From assembly GCA_013361935.1 (NCBI GenBank), contig JABFXC010000151.1:1-42625 (forward strand): a DNA stretch of 42,625 nucleotides, written 5' to 3'. The position numbers and the translations under genes are program-made. This stretch comes from Gemmatimonadaceae bacterium (GTDB lineage: Bacteria; Gemmatimonadota; Gemmatimonadetes; Gemmatimonadales; Gemmatimonadaceae). The notes beneath the pieces are model-generated. The model did not search any database, was not told the origin of the DNA, and saw only the letters and a list, made by a program, of their open reading frames with translations. Shown here piece after piece: positions 24,138 to 32,838 of the stretch (position 1 is its first letter; every line of letters begins with the position of its first letter).

Positions 24138-25196
24138 CTACCGGAACGGCCCGATGCGGAACCCCGGCAGCGCCGCGCCTAACGCGAGGCCGAGCACGTA
24201 CAGCCAGCCGAAGGCGCGGTTGTGGACGAGGCAGACGCGGTGGTACCAGAGGGGCCAGCCGACGTAGCCGGCGGGCGGCTCCGCGGGGGCCGGGGCGGAC
24301 ATCACGCGGACCGCGCGCAGCGCACGCGGCGCGGCGAACAGCACCAGGAGCGCGAAGGGAGTGATCGCGCCGAGCCCGACGCCGAAGGCGATGACCAGAT
24401 ACATCGCGATCACCGAGGCGCGGTTGAGCGCGCGGGCTCGGCGCTCGCCGAGGAGCACGGGGAGCGTCCGCTGATGCTTGCTCTCGTCGAACATCCGCTG
24501 GTCGATGTGCTTGCCGACGAGGATCGACATCACGCCGAGCCCGTACGGGATGGACGCGAGGATCGCGGCGCGCGACCAGTGGCCGGTGATGACGAAGTAG
24601 CCACCGGCGATCATCAGCGGGCCCCAGACGACGAAGGCCGCGACCTCGCCAAGGCCGAGCTCCTTGAGGGCGCGTGGGGCCGCGTCGTACGCCCAGAGAA
24701 GGAGCGCACCGGCGACGACGAGCCACACCGCGGTCATCCCGCGGAGCCAGACGAAATAGACCCCGATCGCCGCGGCCGCGAGGGAGAGGATCAGGAGGCC
24801 GGTGACGAGGAGCCGCGAGCTCACCGCGCCGCTGAGCAGCGGGTGCACCGTGTAGCGTCGCCGCGGCGAGTCGTCGGTGTCGTGGCCGCGCCGCGCGCCG
24901 AAGTAGTCGTTCGACAGATTGCTGATCGCGTGCAGCACGACGTAGCCGAGCACGACGAGCAGCCAGGGGACGACGTTCAGCTGGCGATCGGTGAGCGCGA
25001 GCAGTCCCGCGAGCAGCGCCGCCTGGAAGGAGATGACGAGGATGACGCTGCGCGCCGAGTAGAGAAAGCGGGCGATCGGATCGAGGCCCGCGAGCTCGGC
25101 GGCGGTGGGGGGATAGAAGCCGGTGAATGCGCGCGCCCACTCGCGCGGACCGCGGCCGGCGGGACGCCGGCCGGTGGGAACGGTCGATGTGGTCAT
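24138..25196 (-). CDS. UbiA-superfamily prenyltransferase
   Basis: A 352-residue membrane protein with about eight to nine spans. The first aspartate-rich site is SNLSNDYFGARRGHDTDD near residue 92, and the second is HIDQRMFDESKHQRTLPVLL around residue 235, as in MenA/UbiA enzymes that attach prenyl chains to aromatic acceptors. The N-terminal 40 residues are soluble and arginine-rich. A loop near the C-terminus (SAPAPAEPPAGYVGWPLWYH) is unusual. There is no quinone-pathway neighbour, so the acceptor is open (naphthoate, chlorophyll-like or others). Confidence 0.85.
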   Translation of the reverse strand: MTTSTVPTGRRPAGRGPREWARAFTGFYPPTAAELAGLDPIARFLYSARSVILVISFQAALLAGLLALTDRQLNVVPWLLVVLGYVVLHAISNLSNDYFGARRGHDTDDSPRRRYTVHPLLSGAVSSRLLVTGLLILSLAAAAIGVYFVWLRGMTAVWLVVAGALLLWAYDAAPRALKELGLGEVAAFVVWGPLMIAGGYFVITGHWSRAAILASIPYGLGVMSILVGKHIDQRMFDESKHQRTLPVLLGERRARALNRASVIAMYLVIAFGVGLGAITPFALLVLFAAPRALRAVRVMSAPAPAEPPAGYVGWPLWYHRVCLVHNRAFGWLYVLGLALGAALPGFRIGPFR

Positions 25197-25377
25197 GCTC
25201 GAAAGCTAGTCGGCGGGGCGCCAGCGGCGAAGAGAGGTGATGCACGTCGCGCGCGCGCTGGCACGGTTCGTGGTTTCTCGCCGGACTCCGCCTTTCGGCG
25301 GTTACCACCCTTCCGACTGGTGCGTTGTAACAGGGGAGCGATCGATCCCAGCTCCCGACACCCGTAGCGGAGGGTTC

Positions 25378-25851
25378 ATGTCCAAGCTGTCGACCATTGC
25401 CCGGACGGCCGCCCTGATGGCGGTGTGCGCCTGCGCGTCGAGTGGGGCGTCGAGAACGCCCTCGGCGGCCACGCTCGCGCTGTACGACGTGAACGCGTAC
25501 CGGCCGAGCAGCGCGGAGGCGGCGGCGACGCCCGTGTCGCGTCCCAGCGACGGCAGCAGCTCGGCGCTGACCGCGATGGGCGACTTCGTGCGCAGCCGGA
25601 ATCCGCAGCTGCAGTTCTGCTACGAGGAGACGCGCGCGAAGCATCCGCAGCTCGCCGGCTCGGCGACGATCGGCGTGCTTCTCGCGCCCGACGGCAGCGT
25701 GACCCGCGCCGACGTGCTGCGCCGCTCGTGGCAAGGCGGTGGCGCCGACGAGGTCGAAGCCTGCGTGCTCGCGAAGGTGAAGACCTGGAAGTTCCCGACC
25801 GACGGGTCGACCGCGCGGCCGTATTCCTTTTCGGCGGTATTCACGCGGTGA
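25378..25851 (+). CDS. AgmX/PglI C-terminal-domain lipoprotein (TonB-like fold)
   Basis: A 157-residue exported protein with a GGAGGG ribosome site and a lipobox-like stretch (AALMAVCACASSG). The C-terminal half matches the AgmX/PglI type (QLQFCYEETRAKHPQLAGSA, VLLAPDGSVTRADVL, EVEACVLAKVKTWKFPT), with two cysteines that probably form a disulfide. In Myxococcota this domain is linked to gliding and envelope machinery; here it is alone, so its role is open. Convergent with the LVIVD gene across a perfect hairpin. Confidence 0.8.
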   Translation: MSKLSTIARTAALMAVCACASSGASRTPSAATLALYDVNAYRPSSAEAAATPVSRPSDGSSSALTAMGDFVRSRNPQLQFCYEETRAKHPQLAGSATIGVLLAPDGSVTRADVLRRSWQGGGADEVEACVLAKVKTWKFPTDGSTARPYSFSAVFTR

Positions 25852-25857
25852 GTCAAA

Positions 25858-25922
25858 GGGGCCAGGGGCCAGGCGGAAGGAACTGCGGTGAACGCCGTTC
25901 CTTCCGCCTGGCCCCTGGCCCC
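25858..25922. terminator. Perfect 26-bp inverted repeat of GGGGCCA words
   Basis: The left arm 25858-25883 pairs with 25897-25922 without a mismatch across a 13-base loop. The arm starts with two copies of GGGGCCA followed by GGCGGAAGGAAC. It lies six bases after the AgmX-like stop and 17 bases before the LVIVD stop, so it fills the convergent gap. A degenerate relative is at 41543-41624. Termination from both sides is likely; there is no T tract. Confidence 0.8.
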
Positions 25923-25939
25923 GTTCGCGTGCGAGGACT

Positions 25940-27946
25940 CTACATACCGAGCTGACGAACCGTCGCCGCGAGCGTGCGGACCTTCGCGGCGTCGCTCGAG
26001 CCGGCGGCGTCGCCGTCGAGCATCTTCGCGACTTCGCCGAGCTCGTCGCGGCGCTTGGCCGCGTCACCCTTCTCCGCTTCCTTCAGCTCGTCGCGGATCC
26101 TGGCGATGCTCGACGCGGAGAGCCCGCGCGAGCGCTCGAGCTGATCGACGTAGGCGCGGGCGAGGGAGTAGCTCGCCGGCCAGACGAACTGCGGCTGGCC
26201 CTGCGTGTTCAGGTGGTCGAGGTGCACCGTGCGCGCGGCGTCGAGCTCGTTCTGGCTGAGGTACGCGCTCGGCGTGAGCTGGAAGATGTCGAGCCCGCGC
26301 GCGATCTCCGAGCTGACGATGACGCCGTTGTACCAGTAGACCGACCACGAGCCGCCCATCGCCATCCGCGTCGAGTCCACCGGGCCGCGGTCGAAGTAGG
26401 CGATCTCCATCGGGTGCTTCGCGTTCGTCCAGTCGAAGACCGAGATGCCGCCCTGATACCAGGCCTGCACCATCACGTCGCGGCCGGGGATCGGGATGAG
26501 CGAGCCGTTGTGCGCGACGCAGTTCTCCTCGGCGGTCTGCGCCGCGGGCATCTTGTAGTAGTTCTGGAACTGGAGCTGGCTGCCGCTGATGGTGAAGATC
26601 GCGTCGGCGCCCCACTCCTTGCGGTCGGTGGCGCGGCACTTCGGCTGGCCGCCGCCGCCCCACTCGTCGCTGAAGAGGACCTTCGTCCCGTCGTTGTTGA
26701 AGGTCGCCGAGTGCCAGTAGGAGAAGTTGGAGTCGGAGACCGCGGCGAGACGCGTCGGGTGCGCGGGGTCGCTGATGTCGAGCAGCAGCCCGTACCCTTC
26801 GCAGGCGCCGCCGGCGCGACCGATCGCCGGGTAGACGGTGATGTCGTGGCACTGCGTCGGGCCGGGGCGCGGACCGGCGCTCGGACCCTCGCCGACCATG
26901 CGATCGACGATCGCCTGGAAGGCGTCGTGCAGCTTCGCGCTGTCCGCGGCGGTCGGCGCGCCGGTGCCGCCGCGCGCCTTCACGATGCTGTCGAGCTGCT
27001 CGTTGATGAAGCCGTTAGGCGCGACCACGGGCATGCCGTGGATCGTCGCGACGTAGGCGCCGCGGGCGCGCGCGTCGGCGGCGCGCTTCTGCGCGGCGGC
27101 GACGTCCTCGGGCGACTCGCCGTGGCGCGCCGGCGCGGTGAGGTCGTTGAAGATGCGCGGCGAGCTGACGATCGCCGCCTGCTCCGGATGCGCGACGGGA
27201 ACCTTGATCACCTCGATGCGGAAGAGCGCCGAGTTGGGGTCCTGGCCAGGCTGCGCGGCCGAGCAGCCCGGGAGCTCGCTCGGCGAGCGGACGCCGGAGG
27301 AGCCGGAGATGTAGATGTAGACGTTCTCCGTGTCCTTCGGGTCGACGAGCAGGGTGTGGGTGTGCGAGCCGCGGCAGGTCTGGACGTTGCCGACGTTGCG
27401 CGGGTTGCGGATGTCGCTGATGTCGAAGATGCGGATGCCGCGCAGGCGGTCCTTGCTGACGGTGTCCTTGACGCCCTGCGAGCCGCAGTCGATGCGGCCG
27501 CTCAGTCCCTCGCCGGAGATGAAGAGCAGGTTCTTGTAGACGGAGACGTCGCTCTGCGAGGCGGGGCAGACGTAGGCGGTCGCGAGGCTCGGGCTGTTCG
27601 GATTCGAGATGTCCCAGATCTGCCAGCCGTTGTAGCTGCCCTGGATCGCGTAGTTGCCGGTGAAGGCGAGATCGGAGTTCACCTTCCCGGCGAAGCTCTC
27701 CGGCGGGCGGGTCGTGGAGAGGACCTTGAGATTCCAGGTCGCGATGCCGGCGTCGTAGAGACCGGCCTTGAGGCCGACGCGCGGGTCGGGGCTCGGCGCG
27801 CTCGCTGACATGCTGCCCATGGGCGCGGCGCCGGTGGACATCGAGGCGGGAGCGTGCGTGCACGCCGCGGCGATCGCGGCGAGGGAAAGCATCGACACCA
27901 CGGCGGTGCGCCGGTGGTTCGACGACCGATGATGCTGGACAGCCAT
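25940..27946 (-). CDS. LVIVD-repeat lipoprotein (beta-propeller)
   Basis: A 668-residue exported protein with a lipobox (LSLAAIAAACTHA). The body is a series of LVIVD-type propeller blades (GYNGWQIWDISNPNSPSLAT-like, GIRIFDISDIRNPRNVGNVQ, YGLLLDISDPAHPTRLAAVS, GGISVFDWTNAKHPMEIAYF). A helical tail near residues 600-668 (ELKEAEKGDAAKRRDELGEV) may be a coiled-coil. A Met/Ser-rich linker follows the lipobox. GAGGAAATT before the ATG at 27946 supports the start. It pairs with DUF305 as in other Gemmatimonadota and Bacteroidota. A surface binding or scaffold role is inferred; no enzyme motif is evident. Confidence 0.9.
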   Translation of the reverse strand: MAVQHHRSSNHRRTAVVSMLSLAAIAAACTHAPASMSTGAAPMGSMSASAPSPDPRVGLKAGLYDAGIATWNLKVLSTTRPPESFAGKVNSDLAFTGNYAIQGSYNGWQIWDISNPNSPSLATAYVCPASQSDVSVYKNLLFISGEGLSGRIDCGSQGVKDTVSKDRLRGIRIFDISDIRNPRNVGNVQTCRGSHTHTLLVDPKDTENVYIYISGSSGVRSPSELPGCSAAQPGQDPNSALFRIEVIKVPVAHPEQAAIVSSPRIFNDLTAPARHGESPEDVAAAQKRAADARARGAYVATIHGMPVVAPNGFINEQLDSIVKARGGTGAPTAADSAKLHDAFQAIVDRMVGEGPSAGPRPGPTQCHDITVYPAIGRAGGACEGYGLLLDISDPAHPTRLAAVSDSNFSYWHSATFNNDGTKVLFSDEWGGGGQPKCRATDRKEWGADAIFTISGSQLQFQNYYKMPAAQTAEENCVAHNGSLIPIPGRDVMVQAWYQGGISVFDWTNAKHPMEIAYFDRGPVDSTRMAMGGSWSVYWYNGVIVSSEIARGLDIFQLTPSAYLSQNELDAARTVHLDHLNTQGQPQFVWPASYSLARAYVDQLERSRGLSASSIARIRDELKEAEKGDAAKRRDELGEVAKMLDGDAAGSSDAAKVRTLAATVRQLGM

Positions 27947-28005
27947 TGGAATTTCCTCTGCGGGGACGAAGTTGGAGCGGTGACGGGTGGTGCTGCGGTG
28001 CGACA

Positions 28006-28722
28006 TCACTGCGGGGCGGCGCCGGTCCAGCCGAGCTTCGCGAGGGCGAGCATCTTCTCCATGCGCGCGATCTCGGTGGTCTGATCGACGTTGACGTCGG
28101 ACGCGAACTTGAAGATGGTCTCGTCCTGCGCGGCGCCGTACGTCGCGAAGAGGTCGCGCACCATGGAGGTGGCGCCCTTGTGGTGCTGGATCATGAAGGT
28201 GAGGAAGAGGCGGTCGAAGTCGGCGCCGCGCGCGGCGTCGAGCTCGCGCATCTGCTCCTCGGTGAGCATTCCGGGCATGAGCATCTCGTGCTGCATCCCG
28301 CCCATGTCCATCATCATGGGGCCGGGCGTCGGCTCGGGGACGGACGGTCTCCGATCGGCGAGCCACTGCTGCATGGTGCGGATCTCGTCCTGCTGGGCGT
28401 TGATGATCCGGCTCGCGAGGCGCTGCACCTCGGGACTCGCGCCATGGCTCGGCGCCATGCGCGACATCTGGATGGCCTGCGCGTGGTGATGGATCATCGC
28501 GGCCATGAAGTGCGCGTCCGCGGCGGTCCAGGGGAGCCGCGCGCTGTCGGCCTTCGCCTGCGCGATGCCAGCGGGAGTGGCGTGCACGGGTGGCAGCGCG
28601 ATCGCGCTGGCGTTCGTCGCGGGCGCCGGGGAGGGAGCGCTCTCGCGCGCGCCGCGGGCTCCTCCGCAGCCGACCGTCGCCGCGCTGACGAGGGCGGCGA
28701 GAAGGGTACTCGTTCGTGGCAT
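28006..28722 (-). CDS. DUF305 ferritin-like lipoprotein
   Basis: A 238-residue lipoprotein (lipobox VSAATVGC) with the two DUF305 helical histidine motifs (FMAAMIHHHAQAIQMSRMA and FMIQHHKGATSMVRDLF). A methionine-rich linker between them (MMMDMGGMQHEMLMPGM) suits copper(I) or other soft-metal binding. The start ATG at 28720-28722 was chosen because it puts a short basic stretch before the hydrophobic segment; ATGs at 28729 and 28735 are alternatives. It precedes the LVIVD gene by 59 bases on the same strand, so the two are probably one operon. Metal handling at the envelope is the likely role. Confidence 0.9.
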   Translation of the reverse strand: MPRTSTLLAALVSAATVGCGGARGARESAPSPAPATNASAIALPPVHATPAGIAQAKADSARLPWTAADAHFMAAMIHHHAQAIQMSRMAPSHGASPEVQRLASRIINAQQDEIRTMQQWLADRRPSVPEPTPGPMMMDMGGMQHEMLMPGMLTEEQMRELDAARGADFDRLFLTFMIQHHKGATSMVRDLFATYGAAQDETIFKFASDVNVDQTTEIARMEKMLALAKLGWTGAAPQ

Positions 28723-28815
28723 ATGGAGCATGCACATACGGAGCCCTCGCGCAAGGGTTTCGTCAAGGGAGCGGTGAGATTCGGGGCTCGGCAAGCTGTT
28801 GCTCGGCTGACTCGA

Positions 28816-28871
28816 GGCTCGGCGACTGCGGCTCGGCGACTGCGGCTCGGCGACTGCGGCTCGGCAACAGC
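28816..28871 (+). repeat. 14-bp tandem repeat GGCTCGGCGACTGC
   Basis: Three perfect copies (28816-28829, 28830-28843, 28844-28857) are followed by a variant copy GGCTCGGCAACAGC (28858-28871) that merges into the left arm of hairpin element B. A further GCTCGGCTGACTCGA variant precedes them. It is the only element copy in the window with an array on its left side. Upstream of DUF305, so it also lies in that gene's promoter region. Confidence 0.85.
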
Positions 28872-29113
28872 TAGGGCTTTAATTGGGTAACTGCAACCAC
28901 TCTTTGGTACGCCGAGCCGGGGAGTTCTGGGAGAACGGCCCGCCTATGCTCGCAGGAGCGACAGCTCCCCACGGCAGTTCTCCCCGGCCTCCTCGGCTCG
29001 GGCACTCCTTGATGTGGTTGCAGTTACCCTATAATGCCCCTGCTGTTACAAGGGCCACGCTGTTCGAAGGCCACGCTGTTGGAAGCGCCACGATGTTCGA
29101 AACGCCCTGCTGC
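28865..29113 (+). repeat. Composite hairpin element B with trailing short-unit array
   Basis: Same layout as element A. The left arm has GGGTAACTGCAACCAC at 28885-28900, the bulge TCTTTGGTACG at 28901-28911 and CCGAGCCGGGGAG at 28912-28924. The right arm has CTCCTCGGCTCGG at 28989-29001, the bulge GCACTCCTTGAT at 29002-29013 and GTGGTTGCAGTTACCC at 29014-29029. The centre differs in sequence from A. From 29036 there are four to five 16-18-base units (CCACGCTGTTGGAAG type) ending 15 bases before the cyclophilin start. Divergent genes flank it. Confidence 0.9.
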
Positions 29114-29127
29114 CATACGGGAACCAC

Positions 29128-29742
29128 ATGAGATCCTTCATCGCGCTCGTCCTCGTTCTTCTCACCGCCGCGTGTGAGAGCAAGGAACAGGCAGCCATCC
29201 TGAACGCTCCCGCGCCGGACACGGTGCGGGTGCGGTTCGAGACGAGCAGGGGACCGTTCGTCGTCGAGGCGGTGCGTGCGTGGGCGCCTAACGGCGTGGA
29301 CCGGTTCTACCAGCTCGCCCGCACGGGGTTTTTCGACGGCGATCGCTTCTTCCGCGTCGTGCCGGGGTTCGTCGCGCAGTTCGGGCTGAACGACGAACCG
29401 AAGCGGAACAAATATTGGGACGAGCGCAAGCTCGCCGACGACTCGGTGCGGCAGAGCAACGTGCGCGGCACCATCGTCTTCACCAACGACGGCCCGGGGT
29501 CGCGGTCGCACCAGATGTTCGTGAACCTCGGCGACAACTCGCGCCTCGATCGCGACGGCTTCGCGCCCTTCGGCCGCGTCGTCGAGGGGATGGCGGTGGT
29601 CGACTCCCTCTACGACGAGTACGGCGAGGATCCGCAGCAGCGGCTCATCCAGACGCTGGGCAACAACTACCTCCAGCGGATGTTCCCGAAGCTGGACTAC
29701 ATCGTCTCGGCGCGCGTCGTCGGGGAGCAGCCGGTTCGCTGA
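29128..29742 (+). CDS. Cyclophilin-type peptidyl-prolyl isomerase lipoprotein
   Basis: A 204-residue lipoprotein (LVLVLLTAACESK) with a cyclophilin domain. Typical blocks are FETSRGPFVVEAVRAWAP, NGVDRFYQLARTGFFDGDRF, FRVVPGFVAQFGLN, GTIVFTNDGPGSRSHQMFVN and FAPFGRVVEGMAVVDSL. The catalytic arginine (FFRVVPGF) and the usual Gln (RSHQMFVN) are present. It would catalyse cis-trans isomerisation of proline in exported proteins, so it fits a cell with many secreted enzymes. It starts 15 bases after the short-unit array of element B. Confidence 0.92.
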   Translation: MRSFIALVLVLLTAACESKEQAAILNAPAPDTVRVRFETSRGPFVVEAVRAWAPNGVDRFYQLARTGFFDGDRFFRVVPGFVAQFGLNDEPKRNKYWDERKLADDSVRQSNVRGTIVFTNDGPGSRSHQMFVNLGDNSRLDRDGFAPFGRVVEGMAVVDSLYDEYGEDPQQRLIQTLGNNYLQRMFPKLDYIVSARVVGEQPVR

Positions 29743-29864
29743 GGCCGCCTGGACGCGCTGGCCAGGAGGTTGCGAGAGATGTGATCCGGAGCACGAGCAT
29801 CGCGACGAGGCGGAGTGGCGGCGCCGCCACCCGGTCGGGATCCCGAGCCATCCGAAGGCCACCC

Positions 29865-30467
29865 ATGAGCGACGCGAAGACCAGCGACCCACTCCAGCCA
29901 GTGCTCGACGACGCCCAGGCCGAGCTCTCCCGGCGGCTGCACGAAGCCTGTGAGGCGGAGGCGAGCGGGCTGCAGAACAAGACCAGCGAGGAGATCCGCG
30001 AGATCGAGGATTCCCTGCTCGCCGCGGCGGTCGCCGCGGGACAGACGATCGCGCTGCGCAGGCACATGCGCGAGCGCGAGGGCGCGGCCGGCGAGAAGGC
30101 GCCCGACCGCGAGGTGCCGCGCAGCGTGGCGCGCGACGAGCTCAGCTCGCCCCTCGCCGAAGGAACGCTCGACGCGCTCCCCGAGCACGCGCGCGTGGTC
30201 CGCGAGTTCCGCGACAGCGACGGGCACATGTGGCGCGCGTGGCCGGTCGTCCCCGGGCTCTCGCGCACCGGCAGTCCGCGGCACTATCTGGGCGACTTTC
30301 AGCGGGGATGGATCTGCTTCGAATCCCTCGACAGCCCGGCGCGGCGGCGGCTGCCCTGTGCCCCAGCGCGCCTCGCCGAGACGAGGGAGGAAGAGCTCGA
30401 GCGTCTGCTCTTCGAGGCGATCGCGGCGCCGGAGCGGAAGCGGAAGGGCGAGCAGCAGCCGCACTGA
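29865..30467 (+). CDS. Lineage-type protein of unknown function, about 200 aa
   Basis: The ATG at 29865 starts a 200-residue soluble protein. The first half is helical and charged (DPLQPVLDDAQAELSRRLHE, TSEEIREIEDSLLAAAVAAG) and may form a coiled-coil. The second half has an ordered motif (MWRAWPVVPGLSRTGSPRHY, LGDFQRGWICFESLD) and ends with ELERLLFEAIAAPERKRK. There is no signal peptide or catalytic motif. I do not recognise the family. It is followed by a 32-bp perfect palindrome and the acylase gene. Confidence 0.65.
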   Translation: MSDAKTSDPLQPVLDDAQAELSRRLHEACEAEASGLQNKTSEEIREIEDSLLAAAVAAGQTIALRRHMREREGAAGEKAPDREVPRSVARDELSSPLAEGTLDALPEHARVVREFRDSDGHMWRAWPVVPGLSRTGSPRHYLGDFQRGWICFESLDSPARRRLPCAPARLAETREEELERLLFEAIAAPERKRKGEQQPH

Positions 30468-30473
30468 GGGCGG

Positions 30474-30505
30474 GCGCGCGGCTCCTGCCGGCAGGAGCCG
30501 CGCGC
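30474..30505. terminator. Perfect 32-bp palindrome (16-bp arms, no loop)
   Basis: GCGCGCGGCTCCTGCC (30474-30489) pairs perfectly with 30490-30505. The stem is strong enough to stop transcription after the unknown gene, although only TATCTT follows and there is no T run. Its right end is about 43 bases before the acylase start, so it could also be a regulatory cruciform or operator of that gene. Confidence 0.6.
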
Positions 30506-30547
30506 TATCTTGGGCGGGTGCCGATCCGTCCCTCCCGCCGCCTCACG

Positions 30548-32836
30548 ATGCGCTCTTCCCTTCCCGCCGCGCTCCTCGCCGTCCTCGCCGCCTGCGCCCC
30601 GCGCGTCGCGCCTAACGCTCCCTCCTCCGAGCTCGCCCGGCTCCGCGCCGAAGCCGCGCGCGTCACCATCGTCCGCGACGACTGGGGGATCGCGCACGTG
30701 CACGGACCCACCGACGCCGACGCGGTGTTCGGGATGATCTACGCGCAGGCCGAAGACGACTTCAATCGCGTCGAGATGAACTTCGTCGACGCGATGGGGC
30801 GCCGCGCGGAGGCCGAGGGAGAGAGCGCGGTCTATCTCGACCTGCGGATGAAGCTCTTCATCGACCCGGACTCGCTGAAGGCGATGTACGCGACGAGCCC
30901 GGAGTGGCTCAAGTCGCTCATGAACGCGTGGGCGGATGGGCTCAACTACTACCTCGCGACGCATCCGCAGGTGAAGCCGCGCGTCATCACGCGCTTCGAG
31001 CCGTGGATGGCGCTGTCCTTCAGCGAGGGAAGCATCGGCGGGGACATCGAAAGCATCGACCTGCGCGAGCTGGGGAATTTCTACGGGAAGCGAACGATCG
31101 GGATGCGCGATGCACGAAACGGCGGGATGCGCGATGCACGAAACGGCATGATTCACGTCGAGGATCGGGGATCGGGAAGTTTCGCGGATCGCGGATCTGG
31201 GAGTCTCGCGGATCGCGAATCGAGCATCTTCGTCGAACCCACCGGCTCGAACGGCTTCGCCATCGCGCCGTCGAACACCGCGAGCCACCACGCGCTCCTC
31301 CTCATCAATCCGCACACCTCGTTCTTCTTCCGCTCCGAGCTGCAGATGACCAGCGACGAGGGGCTGAACGCGTACGGCGCGGCGACGTGGGGGCAGTTCT
31401 TCATCTACCAGGGGTTCAACGACCGGATCGGCTGGATGCACACGTCGAGCGGCGTGGACGTCATCGACGAGTTCGCGGAGACGATCGTCGACCGCGGGGG
31501 GAAGCTCTTCTATCGCTACGGCGGCGAGGAGCGGCCGGTGCGCGTCGACACGATCGCCGTGCCGTATCGCCTGGCGAGCGGCGCCATGGCGACGCGGCGG
31601 TTCACCGTGTACCGCACGCATCACGGGCCGATCGTGCGCGAGGAGGGGGGGAAGTGGATCAGCGTCGCCCTGATGAACACCCCGGTCGCGGCGCTCGAGC
31701 AGTCGTATCTGCGGACGAAGGCGCGCGACTACCGCTCGTACCTCGACGTCGCCGACCGCTACAAGGCGAACTCGTCGAACAACACGATCTTCGCCAGCGC
31801 CGACGGGGACATCGCCTACCTCCACCCGCAGTTCATCCCGCGGCGCGACGACCGCTTCGACTACACGAAGCCCGTCGACGGGAGCGACCCGGCCACCGAC
31901 TGGCGCGGGCTCACCCCGCTCGACTCGGCGCCGCACGTGCTGAACCCGCCTAACGGCTGGATCTTCAACACCAACGACTGGCCGTACTCGGCGGCGGGGC
32001 CGTACAGCCCGAAGCGCGAGCGCTTTCCGCGCTACATGGACACCGCGGGCGAGAACCCGCGCGGCGTCCACGCGACCATGGTGCTCGAGGGGAAGAAGGA
32101 CTTCACCCTCTCTTCGCTCCGCGACACCGCGTTCGACTCCTATCTCACCGCCTTCGCGAAGCTCATCCCGACGCTCGTCGCCGCGTGGGACTCGACGCCG
32201 GCGAGCGATCCGCTGCGGTCGCGCGTGGCCGAACAGATCGCCGCGCTGCGCGCATGGGACTATCGCTGGTCGGTGAGCTCGGTGCCCACGTCGCTCGCCG
32301 TGTTCTGGGGCGAGCGGGCGTGGGGCACGGCGCGCGCCGAGGAGCGCGACGAGGTGATGTCGACATACGACTTCATCGCGACGCGGATGAGCGCGCGCGA
32401 GAAGCTGCAGGCGCTCGCCGACGCCTCCGACCGGCTGACGGCGGATTTCGGGAGCTGGCGTACGCCGTGGGGAGAGATCAACCGCTTCCAGCGCCTCACC
32501 GGCGACATCGTGCAGCCCTTCACCGACGCGGGCCCGAGCATCCCGGTAGGATTCACCTCGTCGCAGTGGGGTTCGCTTGCGTCATTCGGCGCGCGGCGAT
32601 ATCCGGGAACGAAGCGCTACTACGGCACGAACGGCAACAGCTTCGTCGCGATGGTGGAGTTCGGCGACACCGTGCGAGCGATCGCCGTCACCCCCGGCGG
32701 TGAGAGCGGCCACCCGGACTCGCGGCACTTCGACGACCAAGCCGAGCGCTACGCGACGGGGAACCTGCGCGAGGTGTACTTCTATCCCCGGCAGCTCGTG
32801 GGGCACACGGAGCGGACATACGTGCCGGGCCGATAG
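30548..32836 (+). CDS. Penicillin-acylase-family N-terminal-nucleophile hydrolase
   Basis: A 762-residue exported hydrolase (signal peptide [17 protein letters not shown], probably a lipoprotein). The alpha part holds [20 protein letters not shown] and [18 protein letters not shown]. The predicted self-cleavage site is Ser234 ([16 protein letters not shown]), the nucleophile of the mature beta chain. Conserved beta-chain blocks follow ([47 protein letters not shown]). Members remove acyl groups from amides, including acyl-homoserine lactones, beta-lactams and choloyl conjugates; the substrate cannot be told here. Residues about 182-227 are an in-frame repetitive insert just before Ser234 (listed separately). 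Confidence 0.9.
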   Translation: MRSSLPAALLAVLAACAPRVAPNAPSSELARLRAEAARVTIVRDDWGIAHVHGPTDADAVFGMIYAQAEDDFNRVEMNFVDAMGRRAEAEGESAVYLDLRMKLFIDPDSLKAMYATSPEWLKSLMNAWADGLNYYLATHPQVKPRVITRFEPWMALSFSEGSIGGDIESIDLRELGNFYGKRTIGMRDARNGGMRDARNGMIHVEDRGSGSFADRGSGSLADRESSIFVEPTGSNGFAIAPSNTASHHALLLINPHTSFFFRSELQMTSDEGLNAYGAATWGQFFIYQGFNDRIGWMHTSSGVDVIDEFAETIVDRGGKLFYRYGGEERPVRVDTIAVPYRLASGAMATRRFTVYRTHHGPIVREEGGKWISVALMNTPVAALEQSYLRTKARDYRSYLDVADRYKANSSNNTIFASADGDIAYLHPQFIPRRDDRFDYTKPVDGSDPATDWRGLTPLDSAPHVLNPPNGWIFNTNDWPYSAAGPYSPKRERFPRYMDTAGENPRGVHATMVLEGKKDFTLSSLRDTAFDSYLTAFAKLIPTLVAAWDSTPASDPLRSRVAEQIAALRAWDYRWSVSSVPTSLAVFWGERAWGTARAEERDEVMSTYDFIATRMSAREKLQALADASDRLTADFGSWRTPWGEINRFQRLTGDIVQPFTDAGPSIPVGFTSSQWGSLASFGARRYPGTKRYYGTNGNSFVAMVEFGDTVRAIAVTPGGESGHPDSRHFDDQAERYATGNLREVYFYPRQLVGHTERTYVPGR
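31099..31216 (+). repeat. In-frame repetitive insert in the acylase gene (24-bp tandem pairs)
   Basis: Two perfect 24-bp copies (31099-31122 and 31123-31146, encoding GMRDARNG units) are followed by two near-identical 24-bp copies (31169-31192 and 31193-31216, encoding GSGSFADR and GSGSLADR). The segment uses the GCGGATC word also seen in the intergenic nest at 19800-20470. All periods are multiples of three, so the frame is kept. It lies in the region expected to be the removable spacer peptide. Confidence 0.85.
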
Positions 32837-32838
32837 CG

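Noticed and set aside
11987..24184. TTA codons as a bldA-like control system
   Set aside because: The TTA codons I noticed in the GC-rich genes lie inside the GCCTAACG octamer, so the octamer explains them better than codon-based control.
26213..27808. A 531-codon plus-strand frame opposite the LVIVD gene
   Set aside because: Antisense shadow for the same reason; the LVIVD blades are on the minus strand.
28816..29113. A CRISPR array
   Set aside because: The 14-bp and 16-18-bp units are directly adjacent without unique spacers, and no cas gene is near.
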